DNA from: Candidatus Altarchaeales archaeon A3 | Lineage (GTDB): Archaea; Altiarchaeota; Altiarchaeia; Altiarchaeales; Altiarchaeaceae | DNA length: 5,852 nt | Assembly: GCA_002083985.1 (NCBI GenBank) | Contig: MTER01000117.1 | Span: 582-6,433, forward strand | Reading direction: 5' to 3' | In this document: positions 1-5,584 of the stretch, piece by piece | Layout: the number at the start of each line of letters is the position of its first letter | Numbering within the stretch: the stretch's first letter is position 1 | The notes under the pieces: generated by a model | The model's input: only the letters and a program-made list of their open reading frames with translations | Database searches by the model: none | Told to the model about the DNA's origin: nothing | Program-made: the position numbers and the translations under genes

Positions 1-28
1 TGATATTTTAATACCCCAATTATACTTT

Positions 29-1828
29 TTATTTTGTAGGTTTGTTTCTTAATCTTTCCCGCAAATCGTTTAATTCCTTTGTTAATTCCTTTGGCATCCT
101 GTCAAATTTACTGAAAAATTTCTCTACTTCATCTGCCTCTTCAAGCCATCCCTTTTTATCAATGTCGAACAATTCTTTTAGATATTCTTTACTTATTTCT
201 ATCCCTTTGGTATTTATTGCATCTGCTGCCGGAACATATCCAACAGGTGTTTCAACTGCTTCTTTTTCTTTATCTTTGTTATCGGAATCACATTGCTTTA
301 TAATCCATTCAATAACTCTTAAATTTTCACCAAATCCTGGCCATAAAAATTTTCCTTCATTGTTTTTCCTAAACCAGTTAACAAAAAATATTTTCGGTGG
401 AAATTTCATCCGTTTTCCCATGTCCAACCAGTGTGCAAAATAATCTCCCATATTATATCCACAGAACGGAATCATTGCCATAGGGTCATTTCTTACAACC
501 TTTCCAACACTCATTGCTGCTGCGGTCGTCTCTGATCTCAATGTTGCACCCATAAAAACTCCGTGCTGCCAGTTAAATGATTCGTAAACAAGAGGAACAA
601 CATTTTCTCTTCTTCCGCCAAAAAGGACTGCTGAAACCGGCACTCCTTTTGGATTTGAAAATTCAGGAGATATTACGGGACACTGTGATGTTTGTGCGGT
701 AAATCTGCTGTTCGGATGCGTTCCGGGTTCTTTTGATTCTTTTGTCCATACCTCTCCTTTCCAGTCAGTTCCCCTATCAGGCGGGTTTTCCAATCCTTCC
801 CACCAGACAGTATTATCTTCTTTTAAAAGAACATTTGTGAATATAGTATTCTTCTTAATTGTTAACATCCCATTCTTATTTGTTTTCATGTTTGTTCCCG
901 GAACAACTCCGAAAAATCCTGCTTCTGGATTAATTGCCCAGAGTCGTCCATCATCGCCAATATACATCCACGCAATATCATCTCCGATTACTCTTACTTT
1001 GTAGCCGGAAAGGGATTCGGGAGGAATTAGCATACTAAGATTTGTCTTTCCGCACGCACTCGGAAATGCTCCTGCAACATAAAAAATTTTTCTGTCGGGC
1101 GTTTGAATCTCCATTAAAAGCATATGTTCCGCTAACCACCCTTCTTTTCTACTAAGATAACTCGCGATACGAAGAGCAAGACATTTTTTGCCTAATAAAA
1201 CATTCCCGCCGTAACCGGAATTTATGCTCCATATAGTATTATCCTCGGGAAAATGGCAGATTCTTCGTTTTTCTAAATTAATATCGCCTTTTGAGTGAAG
1301 GCATTTAGTAAAGTCATCATCTCTAATCTCATCTGCTGTAATTTTTCCGATATGTGTCATTATTCTCATATTTAAAACAACATAGATACTATCTGTAATT
1401 TCCACTCCGATTTTGTTCATTTTTGAGCCAGGAACACCCATCATAAAGGGAATAACATACATCGTTCTTCCTTTCATTGAGTCCCTGAAATACTCCTCCA
1501 ATTCTCCATAAGCATCTTTGGGAGACATCCAGTTATTTGTGGGGCCTGCATCCTCTTTTTTTGTCGTGCAGATATAAGTCAAATGCTCGGTTCTTGCAAC
1601 ATCATTCATAGCAGTCCTATGCAATACGCATCCCGGAAATTTTTCCTGATTTAATTCAATTAATTCTTTGCTTTTAATTGCCTCATTAGTAAGAAATTTT
1701 TTTTCTTCTTCCGAACCGTCACAAAAGTAAATTTTATCCGGATTGCAAAGTTCAGCAGATTTATTTACAAATTCCAATACATACTTATTTGTAATAAAGT
1801 TATTAACATATTTATTTAAATTTCCCAT
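29..1828 (-). CDS. pckG: Phosphoenolpyruvate carboxykinase, GTP-dependent
   Basis: This cytoplasmic enzyme interconverts oxaloacetate + GTP and PEP + CO2 + GDP, linking the C4 acids to gluconeogenesis or, in reverse, to anaplerosis. From the ATG at 1828 the protein has 599 residues, normal for the GTP family (about 600). Residue numbers here count from that ATG. The P-loop GAFPSACGKTN lies at about 253-263 and contains the hyper-reactive family cysteine (C259). The metal/nucleotide motif GDDIAWM is at 282-288. LLGKKCLALRIA (about 211-222) supplies the Mn-binding lysine, with H235 just after it. R78 in ARTEH and NSRF (373-376) are substrate or phosphate contacts, and FGGRRE is at 403-408. The guanine-stacking phenylalanines of the GTP type are present in NWFRK, KFLWP and GFGEN (F486, F494, F499), which argues against the unrelated ATP-dependent enzyme. 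An in-frame GTG at 1837 is a possible earlier start (602 aa), but it lies inside a GTGAT ribosome-binding match, so I prefer the ATG. The gene is intact and divergent from the methyltransferase. Function is known from the family; no regulation is visible. Confidence 0.96.
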   Translation of the reverse strand: MGNLNKYVNNFITNKYVLEFVNKSAELCNPDKIYFCDGSEEEKKFLTNEAIKSKELIELNQEKFPGCVLHRTAMNDVARTEHLTYICTTKKEDAGPTNNWMSPKDAYGELEEYFRDSMKGRTMYVIPFMMGVPGSKMNKIGVEITDSIYVVLNMRIMTHIGKITADEIRDDDFTKCLHSKGDINLEKRRICHFPEDNTIWSINSGYGGNVLLGKKCLALRIASYLSRKEGWLAEHMLLMEIQTPDRKIFYVAGAFPSACGKTNLSMLIPPESLSGYKVRVIGDDIAWMYIGDDGRLWAINPEAGFFGVVPGTNMKTNKNGMLTIKKNTIFTNVLLKEDNTVWWEGLENPPDRGTDWKGEVWTKESKEPGTHPNSRFTAQTSQCPVISPEFSNPKGVPVSAVLFGGRRENVVPLVYESFNWQHGVFMGATLRSETTAAAMSVGKVVRNDPMAMIPFCGYNMGDYFAHWLDMGKRMKFPPKIFFVNWFRKNNEGKFLWPGFGENLRVIEWIIKQCDSDNKDKEKEAVETPVGYVPAADAINTKGIEISKEYLKELFDIDKKGWLEEADEVEKFFSKFDRMPKELTKELNDLRERLRNKPTK

Positions 1829-1832
1829 TTTA

Positions 1833-1837
1833 ATCAC
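1833..1837 (-). promoter_or_regulatory. Ribosome-binding site deciding the pckG start
   Basis: Read on the minus strand, GTGAT lies 4 nt before the ATG at 1828 and matches part of the archaeal anti-Shine-Dalgarno complement (GGAGGTGATCC). The alternative GTG start at 1837 would use the first three bases of this site as a codon, and nothing like a ribosome-binding site precedes it. The match is short and the spacing is at the low end, so the call is tentative. The remaining divergent intergenic DNA (1838-1945) is very AT-rich. It must hold promoters for both flanking genes, but the TATA-like strings there are too many to single one out. Confidence 0.5.
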
Positions 1838-1945
1838 ATTTATATTGATTTATAGTTAATTTATTCGTTTGTATTTTAATCCATAAAAATTATGAATGCC
1901 GAATAATAAACTAAAATTTAAAGATCAAATTTAAAAATAAGAAAA

Positions 1946-2881
1946 ATGCGAAAAACAGATACTGAAAAAACAGATACAACAAAAACAGATAAAACCAATA
2001 CAAAAACATTGAAAATAGCAAATCCTGACTTTTCGGAACATTATAAAAATCATGATGCCTTTGGCGAGGAATGGACTAAAAAATTTTTAGAATATGTAGA
2101 TATTCCATTAAGAAAGTCAATAAGAATCAACACATTAAAAATTTCTTCAGATGAGTTTTTCAGGAAATTTACTTATGATCATGATAAAATTCTGTGGAGT
2201 GATAATGCGTATTTCATTGACGAACAAAAAATAGGTCTGAAAATTGAACATGCTGTCGGTTTATGCTATTCTCAGGAGTCATCAGCAATGATCGCTGCAG
2301 AGGCATTAGATGTTGTTAATGGAAATGTTGTATTGGATTTATGTGCTGCTCCCGGCTCAAAGACAACCCAAATTGCGGTTAAAAATTTTTCAGGCACAAT
2401 TGTTGCTAACGAGTTAAATTTAAAGAGGGCGCAGGCATTAATTGCCAATATTTACCGTCTGGGAATAACGAATTGTATTGTGACAAATTATGATGCGTGT
2501 AAATTTCCTGAATTGTTTAAATTTGACCGTGTGCTTTTGGATGCCCCGTGTTCATCATTGGGAACTTCAAGAAAGAACAAAGAAATTTTAAAAACATGGG
2601 AATATAAATTTTCGCTCGCTATTTCAAAAGTCCAGAAGAAGATGATTTTGGATGCCTTCAGCCACTTAAAGAAAGGAGGCATACTTGTATATTCTACCTG
2701 CACAACACCACCGGAAGAAAACGAGGATGTTGTTAAATTTTTGATAGATAATGAAAGTGATGCCGAAGTTGAGAAAATTGATCTGAAAGTTAATTGTGAA
2801 AAGAATGAATATGGAATCAGAGTATATCCTTGGCATAATGATACTGAGACAGCGTTTGTAAGTAAAATAAGGAAGAAATAA
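1946..2881 (+). CDS. NOP2/Sun (RsmB) family RNA cytosine-5 methyltransferase
   Basis: The protein transfers a methyl group from S-adenosylmethionine to C5 of a cytosine in tRNA or rRNA. At 311 aa it has the single-domain size of archaeal COG0144 members. Visible motifs in order: a basic/aromatic N-terminal region with PLRKSIRINTLK (54-65); SQESSAM (109-115), equivalent to the family QEEASM segment; the SAM-binding loop VLDLCAAPGSKT (129-140); VANE (153-156); NYDA (181-184); motif IV DAPCSS (199-204) with C202; and motif VI STCTTPPEENE (250-260) with catalytic C252. Both family cysteines are therefore present (nucleophile C252, release C202). No separate PUA domain is seen. Residues 1-21 are a low-complexity KTD-rich tail encoded by a 15-bp tandem repeat, and family homology begins about residue 23, so a TTG at codon 22 could be the true start. 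No Shine-Dalgarno is seen before the ATG, so leaderless or short-leader translation is likely. The exact RNA target (aTrm4-like tRNA or rRNA) cannot be read from sequence. Confidence 0.93.
   Translation: MRKTDTEKTDTTKTDKTNTKTLKIANPDFSEHYKNHDAFGEEWTKKFLEYVDIPLRKSIRINTLKISSDEFFRKFTYDHDKILWSDNAYFIDEQKIGLKIEHAVGLCYSQESSAMIAAEALDVVNGNVVLDLCAAPGSKTTQIAVKNFSGTIVANELNLKRAQALIANIYRLGITNCIVTNYDACKFPELFKFDRVLLDAPCSSLGTSRKNKEILKTWEYKFSLAISKVQKKMILDAFSHLKKGGILVYSTCTTPPEENEDVVKFLIDNESDAEVEKIDLKVNCEKNEYGIRVYPWHNDTETAFVSKIRKK
1951..1995 (+). repeat. 15-bp tandem repeat, three units, inside a coding 5' end
   Basis: Three head-to-tail 15-nt units lie at 1951-1965, 1966-1980 and 1981-1995. All begin AAAAACAGATA and differ only in their last four bases. 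Fifteen bases is five codons, so the frame is kept and the translation is a repeated K/T/D-rich pentad (KTDTE, KTDTT, KTDKT). It looks like a replication-slippage expansion in the dispensable N-terminal tail of the methyltransferase. Confidence 0.85.
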
Positions 2882-2887
2882 ATAAGG

Positions 2888-2962
2888 CGAACCCGGCGGG
2901 ATTTGAACCCGCGATCTACGACTTAGGAGGCCGTCGCCTTATCCAATCTGGGCCACGGGTCC
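2888..2962 (-). tRNA. tRNA-Arg (anticodon CCU)
   Basis: A complete 75-nt cloverleaf reads on the minus strand. The acceptor stem GGACCCG pairs with CGGGTTC, with one G-U pair at position 2. T8 and G9 follow. The D stem GCC/GGC has a C13-A22 mismatch and a loop containing the invariant GG. The anticodon stem ACGGC/GTCGT encloses the loop CTCCTAA, giving anticodon CCU for the AGG codon. The variable loop AGATC has five bases. The T stem GCGGG/CCCGC closes TTCAAAT. The discriminator is G73. The next bases are CC then T, so the CCA tail is not encoded and must be added by CCA transferase. There is no intron. The 3' end faces the methyltransferase stop codon across 6 bp, so the two genes are convergent. 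Confidence 0.96.
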
Positions 2963-2984
2963 ATAAAATAAATTTTTCAAATTC

Positions 2985-2996
2985 ATAAATATAAAT
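2985..2996 (-). promoter_or_regulatory. Box A (TATA) of the tRNA-Arg promoter
   Basis: The minus-strand sequence ATTTATATTTAT lies about 23-34 bp upstream of the tRNA 5' end. This fits an archaeal TATA box near -26 that starts transcription a few bases before the mature tRNA. The surrounding DNA is AT-rich, so the position is the main support. Confidence 0.5.
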
Positions 2997-3045
2997 AAAA
3001 AAGGTAAAAAAGAAAATTAAAATATCTAAAACTATTTAACATACT

Positions 3046-3183
3046 GTCTGATAATTCAAATTTTTAACGGCCAATGTATTACAACAAAATACTTACTCAA
3101 TTTTTACCTTTAATTTTGCAAAAATTTATGTGCATCAGCATACCATTATAATAGCAAATCTTGATTTTTGCTAATTGTCGGAC
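3046..3183. other. Possible folded segment closed by an 11-bp long-range stem
   Basis: GTCTGATAATT (3046-3056) can pair with AATTGTCGGAC (3173-3183). All 11 positions pair in plus-strand RNA if two U-G pairs are allowed, giving 9 of 11 Watson-Crick pairs. Just inside the right arm, TAGCAAA (3152-3158) and TTTGCTA (3167-3173) form a 7-bp hairpin with an 8-nt loop, sharing one base with the long stem. I see no protein gene in 3000-3209. The segment could be a structured RNA, a decayed small mobile element with inverted ends, or chance in AT-rich DNA. Confidence 0.25.
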
Positions 3184-3209
3184 TTCCTCTTAATGGCAAA
3201 AAATTTTCA

Positions 3210-3688
3210 TATTTCAAACTTGTTTGAAATGCATGAACAAAGTGAGTGTATTTCAAAATTGGTTTTGAAATATCCGGGCAACAGCGAGATTATTTTAAAA
3301 CTTGTTTTAAAATATGAGGGCGAAGCAAACTTATTTTAAATTTTATTTGTAACTGTTCAGAGGGTATAAAAATTACTAAAAACCGCAGGTTTTTAATCTT
3401 TAAAAATCTATTGAATTTTTAAATTACCTGTGAAAATTTCAAAAAATCAAAAAAATTTACCTATAATTTTCGAGATGGCCAAATAGTTACTTTTATTTAA
3501 AATATACGAATGAAGTGAGGTTATTTCAAAGTTTGCCTTTGAAATATCCGGAGAGTAGCGAGATTATTTCAGAACTTGCTTTTGAAATATCCGAATGAAG
3601 TGAGGTTATTTCAAAAATGAAATTTTTGAAATATGGGCGTGAAACGAACTTATTTCAAACTTGTTCGAAATACATGAACGATGGCGAT
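3210..3688. repeat. Array of eight palindromic hairpin repeats with conserved linkers
   Basis: The unit is a 22-27 nt hairpin, typically TATTTCAAA-loop-TTTGAAATA, followed by a 17-18 nt linker; the period is about 39-44 bp. Hairpins lie at 3210-3231, 3249-3272, 3291-3314, 3332-3348 joined to 3499-3504 (split by an insertion), 3522-3546, 3565-3589, 3607-3633 and 3651-3672. Arms are 9-12 bp. They change in a compensating way: arm position 10 is C, A, T or G in different copies, with its partner following, and TTTC/GAAA becomes TTTT/AAAA in copies 3 and 4. Copy 6 has a G-U pair and copy 8 one mismatch. The linkers are also conserved and fall into four kinds: TCCGGGCAACAGCGAGAT (units 2, 5), TACGAATGAAGTGAGGT (4, 6), TGAGGGCGAAGCAAACT (3, 7) and CATGAACAAAGTGAGTG (1, 8). 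Degenerate material continues to about 3720. The array lies 3' of eS17 and 5' of the tRNA promoter. Its function is unknown. Confidence 0.85.
3349..3490. mobile_element. 142-bp MITE-like insertion with 8-bp target duplication
   Basis: The segment begins GTAACTGTT and ends with AGTTAC, giving short inverted ends (GTAACT, then 2 of the next 3 bases matching). It is flanked on both sides by the direct repeat TTTTATTT (3341-3348 and 3491-3498). Removing the segment and one flank copy restores a perfect member of the surrounding array: arms TATTTTAAAT and ATTTAAAATA around a TTT loop, followed by a normal linker. The insertion is thus defined by its empty site as well as its ends. It is too short to code for a transposase. 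Inside are two perfect hairpins: TAAAAACC/GGTTTTTA (3377-3395) and TTTAAAAAT/ATTTTTAAA (3399-3423). CAGGT (3386-3390) could alternatively pair with ACCTG (3426-3430). An 8-bp duplication is usual for families such as IS6 and IS1595; the parent element is not identified. Confidence 0.8.
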
Positions 3689-3724
3689 TATAAGTGAATG
3701 TAGCCCGAAAGCAAGTATTTAATT

Positions 3725-3919
3725 TTATTTTCTCCTCATACGTTTCGTATACTTTGTCAAATAACCAGCAATTTTGTTCCTTATTGGCTTGCTTTCAATG
3801 TCAGTATATTCATTAACTTTTTCCTTATTTGCTTCAAAATTGTCTGCCAATTCTTCCTTGTGTGTGCGATAAATTTCCATCGCTGCCCTTTTTAAATATG
3901 TTTGTTTTATTCGTCCCAC
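3725..3919 (-). CDS. rps17e: Small-subunit ribosomal protein eS17
   Basis: This 64-aa basic protein is a component of the 30S subunit in archaea and the counterpart of eukaryotic eS17; bacteria lack it. It is recognised from its start MGRIKQTYLKRAA, the central NFEANKEKV-NEYTDIESK segment and the signature KPIRNKIAGYLTKYTKRM near the C-terminus. Archaeal eS17 proteins are usually about 60-70 residues, so the gene is complete. Translation starts at a GTG at 3919. The family begins MGRI or MGK at this position and no upstream in-frame ATG gives a better fit, so the GTG start is well supported. No Shine-Dalgarno is visible, which suggests a leaderless or short-leader mRNA. It stands alone, with the hairpin array directly downstream and the MITE-like pair upstream. 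Confidence 0.94.
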   Translation of the reverse strand: MGRIKQTYLKRAAMEIYRTHKEELADNFEANKEKVNEYTDIESKPIRNKIAGYLTKYTKRMRRK

Positions 3920-3948
3920 TTTGAAATTTATATTTTAATTATATGTTC

Positions 3949-3957
3949 TATATTAAA
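3949..3957 (-). promoter_or_regulatory. Candidate TATA box for rps17e
   Basis: TTTAATATA on the minus strand is centred about 34 bp upstream of the GTG start, which would place transcription start a few bases before the gene. A weaker alternative, CATATAATTA (3936-3945), would give a leaderless mRNA. AT-rich surroundings limit confidence. Confidence 0.35.
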
Positions 3958-3974
3958 TTAAATTTGGTTATTAA

Positions 3975-4078
3975 TTAGTGTCCATCCATAAAATATAAAA
4001 TTTTGAAAAAATTTTAACTTTTTCAAGGTAAATTTTTGCGTTTTTGACAAAAATTACGAGTTTATGGATGGATACTAA
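3975..4078. mobile_element. MITE-like element, complete copy, 18-bp terminal inverted repeats
   Basis: The left end TTAGTGTCCATCCATAAA (3975-3992) and the right end TTTATGGATGGATACTAA (4061-4078) are inverted repeats matching at 17 of 18 positions. The 104-bp element is too small to code for a protein. If the ends are drawn at GTGTCC (3978) and GGATAC (4075), the core is 98 bp with TAATTA directly repeated on both sides (3972-3977, 4076-4081), a possible 6-bp target duplication. TAATTA is itself a palindrome, so the exact boundary is ambiguous. The interior is AT-rich with the short inverted strings AAAATTTTG/AAAATTTT. The mobilising transposase is not in the window. Confidence 0.75.
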
Positions 4079-4166
4079 TTAGTGTCCATCCATAAAGTAT
4101 AAAATTTTGAAAAAATTTTAACTTTTTCAAGGTAAATTTTTGCGTTTTTGACAAAAATTACGAGTT
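4079..4166. mobile_element. Second, right-truncated copy of the same MITE-like element
   Basis: This segment repeats 3975-4062 directly and in tandem (offset 104 bp). It is identical at 87 of 88 positions, the one change being A to G at 4097. It diverges at 4167, just where the right terminal repeat would begin, so the right end is missing. The junction of the two copies (4061-4096) brings the right end of copy 1 against the left end of copy 2, making a 36-bp near-perfect palindrome. The near identity indicates a recent duplication. From 4167 to 4306 I see only AT-rich DNA with no recognisable element. Confidence 0.78.
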
Positions 4167-4306
4167 ATTTTATAATTGTTTTAGTTTTTAGAATAAAATT
4201 TTCTTTTCATCGTCTTTTAAATTCCTGTAAAAATATAAAATAAATTTTTAGTTCTGTTTCTTTTTAGGTATGAAATTTAAATGCGACTTTTTGTTCAAAT
4301 TTTAAA

Positions 4307-4326
4307 CCCCAAATATTTAGTAGGGG
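4307..4326 (+). promoter_or_regulatory. C4-N12-G4 dyad upstream of amt, possible operator
   Basis: CCCC (4307-4310) and GGGG (4323-4326) form a symmetric pair around 12 bp of mostly A/T. The dyad sits directly upstream of the amt TATA box in otherwise G/C-poor DNA, where an archaeal activator or the BRE region would act. It does not match the GGAA-N6-TTCC operator of NrpR. A role in nitrogen control is inferred from position only. Confidence 0.3.
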
Positions 4327-4334
4327 ATTATAAG

Positions 4335-4342
4335 TTTATAAT
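4335..4342 (+). promoter_or_regulatory. TATA box of the amt-glnK promoter
   Basis: TTTATAAT agrees with the archaeal box A consensus and lies about 40 bp before the amt ATG. Transcription should begin near 4364-4367, giving a leader of roughly 15 nt. No Shine-Dalgarno precedes the ATG. Confidence 0.55.
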
Positions 4343-4380
4343 GTAAATTTTAAAATAAAAATAAAATAAAAAATACCAAA

Positions 4381-5547
4381 ATGGAAGAAATGATTAACTT
4401 AATGGACGGTTTAACTGCCTTTTTCTTTATATGGGCTGCTGTGCTTATATTTTTTATGAAGGCGGGATTTGCAATGCTTGAAATAGGGCAGATCAGAGTA
4501 AAAAATGCCGGAACGCAATTAACTATGAAATTTCTTGATTTGGCAGCAGTTATTCTAATGTATTATTTTATCGGATATTCAATTGCTTATGCTCTTCCAC
4601 ATATTGGAATTGCTCCCGAAGAAGATTATGCACATTTTATGAAGATGCTGATGTTTGCAGTTGCAGCAGTTACAATAATGAGCGGAGCATTAGCAGAAAG
4701 AGTTAAAATTGTTCCCTATATGATCGCAGCAATGATTATCGGCGGATTTGGTTATCCGATAGTTGAACATTTGGCATGGGGTGGAGGTTTTTTAGCAAAT
4801 ATTGGCTTTCATGATTTTGCCGGCTCTGCGGTTGTACACACATTCGGCGGAATTATCGGATTTACAGCAGCATACATAATAGGAGCGAGAATCGGAAAAT
4901 ACAGAAACGGGACAAGCGTTCCGATTGCGGGGCATAATGTTCCTTTTGCAGTTCTCGGAGCATGGATTTTGGCAATAGGGTGGTTTGGATTCAATATAGG
5001 AAGTATCAGTTCGTTTAATGACTGGAAAATCGGGCTTTCTGTTGCAGTTGCCACAACACTTGCGATGGCAGGAGGTATTATAGGGGCTGCAATTATGAGT
5101 AAAGGAGACCCTTTGTTTATTGCTAATGGAGCAGCAGCAGGACTTGTCGCAATATGTGCGGGAGCGGATGTTGTGCATCCTGTCGGAGGTTTGATTATAG
5201 GACTTATTGCGGGAATTTTGTTGCCCGTTGTTTATAAATTTATTGATTCTAAATTAAAGATAGATGATGTTTGTGCAGTAACTCCCGTTCATGCTGTCTC
5301 TGGAATATGGGGGACTCTTGCGGCAGGAATATTTGGACTTAAAATTTTCGGAGGTGCGGGAGGTGTAAATATATTATCTCAATTTATAGGAATTTTTATA
5401 ATTATTGCAATCGCCGGAATTTTGGCATTGCTGGTATTTGGAATATTAAAATTTACAATAGGAATCCGGGAAAAAGCAGAAGTTGAAAGAAAAGGGCTTG
5501 ACTCACAGTTCGGGATTGAAATATATCCTGAGCACGCTATGAAATAA
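4381..5547 (+). CDS. amt: Ammonium transporter Amt
   Basis: This trimeric membrane channel of the Amt/MEP/Rh family takes up ammonium. The 388 residues form about eleven hydrophobic segments, matching other archaeal Amt proteins in length. Residues equivalent to the E. coli AmtB pore are present. The phenylalanine gate is F92 (ten before GALAERV) and F204 (in GWFGFNIGS). The outer recruitment site includes W133 (in HLAWGGG) and S208. D145 and H153 lie in DFAGSAVVH, and H304 in TPVHAVSGIWGTLAAGIFG completes the pore histidine pair. The cytoplasmic tail (about 361-388) carries GLDSQFGIEIYP, a variant of the usual GLD-x-x-EHGE-x-AY motif that transmits GlnK control; the EHGE position reads QFGIE. 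Methionines at codons 4 and 8 are alternative starts, but codon 1 fits the promoter. The gene is followed by glnK after 64 bp, the usual partner and gene order. Confidence 0.97.
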   Translation: MEEMINLMDGLTAFFFIWAAVLIFFMKAGFAMLEIGQIRVKNAGTQLTMKFLDLAAVILMYYFIGYSIAYALPHIGIAPEEDYAHFMKMLMFAVAAVTIMSGALAERVKIVPYMIAAMIIGGFGYPIVEHLAWGGGFLANIGFHDFAGSAVVHTFGGIIGFTAAYIIGARIGKYRNGTSVPIAGHNVPFAVLGAWILAIGWFGFNIGSISSFNDWKIGLSVAVATTLAMAGGIIGAAIMSKGDPLFIANGAAAGLVAICAGADVVHPVGGLIIGLIAGILLPVVYKFIDSKLKIDDVCAVTPVHAVSGIWGTLAAGIFGLKIFGGAGGVNILSQFIGIFIIIAIAGILALLVFGILKFTIGIREKAEVERKGLDSQFGIEIYPEHAMK

Positions 5548-5584
5548 TTTTAAATTTTAAACAAAATTTGTTATTAAATTTTAA

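Noticed and set aside
42..443. 133-codon open frame on the plus strand
   Set aside because: It lies wholly antisense to the well-conserved C-terminal part of PEP carboxykinase and resembles no known protein.
1835..1837. GTG as the start of PEP carboxykinase
   Set aside because: Only three codons are gained. The GTG forms part of a ribosome-binding match for the ATG at 1828, and nothing suitable precedes it. It cannot be fully excluded.
2488..2703. 71-codon open frame on the minus strand
   Set aside because: It is antisense to the catalytic motifs of the methyltransferase and has no recognisable content.
3455..3470. Homology between the 142-bp insertion and the MITE-like pair, through the shared string AAATTTACCT and its complement
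   Set aside because: The shared string is about 11 bp in very AT-rich DNA, and the ends and target duplications differ, so common origin is not supported.
3210..3672. CRISPR array
   Set aside because: The spacers would be only 17-18 nt and are themselves conserved in four types. The repeats vary between copies and are full palindromes, and no cas genes are present.
4792..5178. 128- and 81-codon open frames on the minus strand
   Set aside because: Both are shadows of the amt coding sequence, and their composition (Cys-rich or Pro/Ala-rich) reflects antisense reading of membrane-protein codons.
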